In this document: positions 60,885 to 64,000 of the stretch, in pieces | Layout of the letters: the number at the start of each line of letters is the position of its first letter | How positions within the stretch are numbered: the stretch's first letter is position 1 | DNA from: Vreelandella neptunia | GTDB taxonomy: Bacteria; Pseudomonadota; Gammaproteobacteria; Pseudomonadales; Halomonadaceae | Length of the DNA stretch: 64,000 nucleotides | Direction: 5' to 3' | Assembly (NCBI RefSeq): GCF_034479615.1 | Contig: NZ_CP140255.1 | Coordinates: 1,550,001-1,614,000 of the forward strand | Notes under the pieces: model-generated | What the model saw: only the letters and a program-made list of their open reading frames with translations | What the model was told of the DNA's origin: nothing | The model's database searches: none | Made by a program: the position numbers and the translations under genes

Positions 60885-61871
60885 TTAAATAACGCCGCTG
60901 GCGAGCAGGTCGTGCATATGTAGAGCCCCAATAGGGCGCTGTTGTTCATCGACCACCGCTAGCGCGGTAATACGGCTCTCTTCCATTATGCGCACCGCTT
61001 CGGCCGCTAGGATGTCGGGGCCGATGCGTTTGCCCGGTCGAGTCATGACATCATCAACGAGCACATCATGCAGATTATGGAATTGATCCAGCGTGCGCCG
61101 AAGGTCGCCATCGGTATAGACTCCGGCGAGGCGTCCATCGCTATCCACCACACAGGTAAAGCCAAGCCCTTGCCGGGTAATCTCCAATAACGCATCGCGC
61201 AGCGGGCTGCCCAGCGCGACCTGGGGCAGGCGCGCGCCGTCGTGCATCAGGTCTCTAACGCGCAGTAGCAGGCGTTTGCCTAAACTGCCTCCAGGATGGG
61301 AAAGGGCAAAATCTTCAGCGGTAAAGCCGCGTGCTTCCAGTAACGCCACCGCCAGTGCGTCACCCAGGGCGAGCGCAGCGGTGGTGGAGCTGGTGGGAGC
61401 GAGGTCGAGCGGGCATGCCTCACGTTCAACCCCACTGTTTAAGTGCGCGTCAGCGTGCTTGGCGAGGGTTGAGTTTGGTCGTCCCGTCATGCTGACCAGC
61501 GGTGTGCCCAGGCGTTTAAGCAGTGGCAGTAGCGCAGTGACTTCGGCCGTTTCACCCGAGTTAGAGAGTGCCAGCACTACATCAGTACGGGTGATCATAC
61601 CTAAGTCGCCGTGGCTGGCTTCTCCGGGGTGAACGAAAAAGGCCGGTGTGCCGGTACTGGCAAGCGTTGCTGCCAACTTACCTGCAATATGCCCCGACTT
61701 GCCCATGCCTGTCACTACCACGCGCCCTTGGCAGGCGAGGATCAATTCGCAGGCGCGGTCAAAGCTTTCGTCTAGTTTAGCCTGGAGGCCTCCAATCGCT
61801 GCCTGCTCAATTTGCAGCGTACGCATCGCGCTTTCGCGTAGTAGGCTGGATGAAGCGAGAGGCTGGCGCAT
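60885..61871 (-). CDS. kdsD: Arabinose-5-phosphate isomerase KdsD
   Basis: KdsD converts ribulose-5-phosphate to arabinose-5-phosphate for Kdo synthesis. An N-terminal SIS domain (VVVTGMGKSGHIAGKLAATLASTGTPAFFVHPGEASHGDLGM) is followed by two CBS domains (VRDLMHDGARLP; DVMTRPGKRIG). The length is 328 residues. It is the first gene of the kds-lpt-rpoN run and is divergent from mlaF. Confidence 0.95.
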   Translation of the reverse strand: MRQPLASSSLLRESAMRTLQIEQAAIGGLQAKLDESFDRACELILACQGRVVVTGMGKSGHIAGKLAATLASTGTPAFFVHPGEASHGDLGMITRTDVVLALSNSGETAEVTALLPLLKRLGTPLVSMTGRPNSTLAKHADAHLNSGVEREACPLDLAPTSSTTAALALGDALAVALLEARGFTAEDFALSHPGGSLGKRLLLRVRDLMHDGARLPQVALGSPLRDALLEITRQGLGFTCVVDSDGRLAGVYTDGDLRRTLDQFHNLHDVLVDDVMTRPGKRIGPDILAAEAVRIMEESRITALAVVDEQQRPIGALHMHDLLASGVI

Positions 61872-62178
61872 GGCGTTTTCTCTTAACGATTGAAAATATA
61901 AAAAGTCGTAACCGCCAAGAATAACATCTCATCACTGCTTATAGGCAGTAATTGAGGTCGTTACCCCTGGAGGCTTGATTGATAACTTGGTCTGGCCTAG
62001 GGATTGGCTCACCACTGGTTTTTTTAATCAATAGGAAGGCTCCTCGCACAGTAATGTTGTGTAGCGTTATAGTACAATGTTCGATAATGTTTTAGAAACG
62101 CTGTTTTCTAACTGCAGTAGCAGCAAGTAGGGTATGATAATTAGCCCTAGCTGCGCCTCGTTAAGAGTCAACTGATCC
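61872..62178. other. Divergent intergenic region between kdsD and mlaF
   Basis: These 307 bp have no coding frame I trust. The stretch is AT-richer than its surroundings and should hold promoters for both directions. TACAAT (62073-62078) and TATGAT (62133-62138) are possible -10 elements for mlaF, but neither has a good -35 at proper spacing. No clear palindrome or terminator is seen beyond a 5-bp ACTGC/GCAGT inverted repeat. Confidence 0.5.
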
Positions 62179-62991
62179 ATGACAGATGCACCCTTTATAG
62201 AAATTGAAAACCTTTATTTCTCTCGTGGCGACCACGAAATTTTCCGTGGTGTGAATATGACCATACCGCGGGGTAAAGTAACCGCGATCATGGGGCCAAG
62301 CGGCACCGGTAAAACGACGTTGCTGAAGCTGATCGGTGGACAGTTGACCCCAGAAAGCGGGCGAATACTCATTGATGGGCAGGATGTTCATAAGCTGTCC
62401 CGGAAGGCGCTATTCACCCTACGTAAGCGGATGGGAATGCTGTTTCAGAGTGGGGCGCTATTTTCCGATTTGGATGTGTTCGAGAACGTTGCCTTCCCGC
62501 TGAGGGTGCATACGGATTTGCCCGATACGATGGTGCGCGACCTTGCGTTGCTGAAGCTGCAGGCAGTCGGGCTGCGCGGAGCTCGACACTTAACACCTGC
62601 GGAGCTGTCAGGGGGAATGGCGCGGCGGGTCGCATTGGCGCGTGCGGTAGCGCTGGATCCCGAGCTGATTTTATATGACGAGCCGTTTGTTGGTCAGGAT
62701 CCCATCTCAATGGGCGTGTTGGTGCAGCTAATTAAGCGTCTTAATCAAGCGCTGCAGCTTACCTCTGTGGTGGTCTCTCACGATATCAAGGAGACCTTGA
62801 GTATCGCGGACTACCTCTATTTGATTGCCGATGGTCAGGTGGTTGCTCATGGCACACCACAGACCTTGGATACTAATCAAGACCCGCGTGTTCGCCAGTT
62901 TATTCATGGCGAGCCTGACGGCCCAGTCCCCTTTCATTACCCCGCTAAGGCGTTTTATCGCGATATTCTGGGTGAAGCTCCAGTTAAATAG
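62179..62991 (+). CDS. mlaF: Phospholipid transport ATPase MlaF
   Basis: MlaF is the ABC ATPase of the MlaFEDB complex that moves phospholipids between the outer and inner membrane. Walker A is GPSGTGKTTLLKLIGG, the signature LSGGMARRVALARA, Walker B ELILYDEPFVGQDP and the H-loop VVSHDIKETL. The C-terminal tail with FIHGEPDGPVPFHYPA, which contacts the neighbouring subunit, is typical of MlaF. It heads the mlaFED genes and is divergent from kdsD as in E. coli. Confidence 0.95.
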   Translation: MTDAPFIEIENLYFSRGDHEIFRGVNMTIPRGKVTAIMGPSGTGKTTLLKLIGGQLTPESGRILIDGQDVHKLSRKALFTLRKRMGMLFQSGALFSDLDVFENVAFPLRVHTDLPDTMVRDLALLKLQAVGLRGARHLTPAELSGGMARRVALARAVALDPELILYDEPFVGQDPISMGVLVQLIKRLNQALQLTSVVVSHDIKETLSIADYLYLIADGQVVAHGTPQTLDTNQDPRVRQFIHGEPDGPVPFHYPAKAFYRDILGEAPVK

Positions 62992-63058
62992 AACCGCTAG
63001 GGTGGGTGACACAAGGCGCTTAAATTCACAAAAGCAGGGTAAATAAAGGGCAGGGTTA

Positions 63059-63859
63059 ATGCAGTCAAAATTCTCTAACGGCACCGCGCGTATCACCCGG
63101 CTGGGGCGCCGAGGGTGCGACCTAATGGAAGCATTAGGTCGGGCTGGCGTGTTTCTATTTCAGTCCGCAATTGGTGTGCCTTCCCGGGAAGGTTGGCGAT
63201 TATGGTTGCACCAGATGCACTTTGTTGGCGTGCTTTCATTAGCCATTGTGCTGGTGTCGGGGCTGTTTATCGGCATGGTGCTGGCACTGCAGGGCTATAC
63301 CATTTTGGTCGATTTCGGCGCTGAGCAGGCGCTGGGTCAAATGGTGGCGCTTTCACTATTGCGTGAGCTAGCGCCGGTTGTGGCGGCCCTGCTGTTTGCT
63401 GGGCGGGCAGGTTCTGCGCTGACTGCCGAGATTGGTTTGATGAAGGCAACAGAGCAGCTTACCAGCATGGAGATGATTGGCGTCGACCCGCTACGTCGCG
63501 TCGTGGCGCCACGCTTATGGGCAGGCTTTGTGTCGCTGCCTATCCTAACGGTGGGGTTTAGCGTGGTGGGTATCTGGGGGGGCTACCTGGTGGGCGTGGA
63601 GTGGCTAGGCGTCTTTGAGGGCTCCTATTGGAGCAACATGCAGGCCAATGTGACATTTATTAATGATATTGGTAACGGCATGATCAAAAGCGCCGTATTT
63701 GCTTTGGTGGTTACCTGGATTGCGGTATTCCAGGGTTATGATTTGGTGCCCACCTCTGAAGGTATCTCGCGTGCCACTACGCGCACGGTAGTGTATTCGT
63801 CGCTTGCAGTATTGGGGCTTGATTTTGTGTTGACCGCCATGATGTTTGGCGGCCTTTAA
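63059..63859 (+). CDS. mlaE: Phospholipid transport permease MlaE
   Basis: MlaE is the permease (MlaE/YrbE family) of the same complex. About five membrane segments are visible; conserved blocks are [61 protein letters not shown] and [24 protein letters not shown]. The length is 266 residues. It begins 67 bases after mlaF and is followed by mlaD after 16 bases. Confidence 0.96.
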   Translation: MQSKFSNGTARITRLGRRGCDLMEALGRAGVFLFQSAIGVPSREGWRLWLHQMHFVGVLSLAIVLVSGLFIGMVLALQGYTILVDFGAEQALGQMVALSLLRELAPVVAALLFAGRAGSALTAEIGLMKATEQLTSMEMIGVDPLRRVVAPRLWAGFVSLPILTVGFSVVGIWGGYLVGVEWLGVFEGSYWSNMQANVTFINDIGNGMIKSAVFALVVTWIAVFQGYDLVPTSEGISRATTRTVVYSSLAVLGLDFVLTAMMFGGL

Positions 63860-63875
63860 TGGCTGGAGCAGTTTC

Positions 63876-64000
63876 ATGAGACGTAGTAAAACCATGGAGT
63901 TCGGTGTGGGCCTGTTTATGGTGGCAGGCATCCTAGGGCTTGTGTTCCTCGGCTTACGTGTTAGTGGACTGACGCTCTCTGCGCCCACGCAGTCGTTCCA
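63876..64000 (+). CDS. mlaD: Phospholipid-binding MCE protein MlaD (5' end only)
   Basis: The frame opens at ATG 63876 and runs off the right edge after 41 residues. The visible part, MRRSKTMEFGVGLFMVAGIL and then GLVFLGLRVSGLTL, is the N-terminal anchor of an MlaD/MCE protein: short basic start, membrane helix (about residues 8-28), then the start of the MCE domain. Its place right after mlaE supports the call. The MCE domain itself lies outside the window. Confidence 0.88.
   Translation, partial: MRRSKTMEFGVGLFMVAGILGLVFLGLRVSGLTLSAPTQSF

Overview
The window reads as a chromosomal core segment of a moderately high-GC gammaproteobacterium, most likely Halomonas or a close relative (Halomonadaceae). 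I base this on gene order and on protein character (acidic proteins, EF-P with EpmA/EpmB, an RhdA-type rhodanese, a Pseudomonas-like mre-to-rpoN order). No 16S or database comparison was possible. Almost all of the window is single-copy housekeeping genes. I found no rRNA, tRNA, IS element, prophage or CRISPR array.

Layout. 1-1123: the 5' part of an unknown membrane protein gene and a VapBC-type toxin-antitoxin pair. 1195-4013: the complete EF-P system (epmB divergent from efp-epmA). 4042-7609: a drug-efflux pair (emrB/emrA type) divergent from a TetR-family regulator, with a candidate palindromic operator. 7630-10594: psd, a structured repeat, a rhodanese and rsgA. 10764-23078: the classic orn / queG / nnr-tsaE-amiB-mutL-miaA-hfq-hflX-hflK-hflC block. 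23222-26401: hisZ-purA and convergent cobO. 26650-39050: yajQ, pepN, a lipid kinase, an acidic repeat lipoprotein, a cold-shock gene, a LysE exporter, a lytic transglycosylase, a DUF1232 protein, htpG behind a near-perfect sigma-32 promoter, gpsA and sixA. 39110-42503: a second copy of the structured repeat and gatCAB on the minus strand. 42733-54652: mreBCD-maf-rng-yhdP-tldD, then darP (opposite strand) and pmbA. 54669-61871: a ten-gene minus-strand run kdsD-kdsC-lptC-lptA-lptB-rpoN-hpf-ptsN-rapZ-npr. 62179-64000: mlaF-mlaE-mlaD, with mlaD cut by the window end.

Functional themes are translation and its rescue (EF-P, RsgA, Hfq, HflX, Hpf, GatCAB, tRNA modification by MiaA/TsaE/QueG), envelope construction (MreBCD, AmiB, Slt, Lpt, Kds, Mla, YhdP, Psd) and proteolysis or folding (HflKC, TldD/PmbA, PepN, HtpG).

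The strongest non-genic signal is a pair of intergenic elements (8529-8653 and 39110-39207). They share a conserved block of about 30 nt and two nested stems whose arms differ between copies by compensatory base changes, which points to a selected structure. The other less-explained item is the lipoprotein at 30893-31750, an acidic protein with two near-identical coiled-coil-like repeats. I did not find a clearly novel multi-gene system, and I say so plainly.
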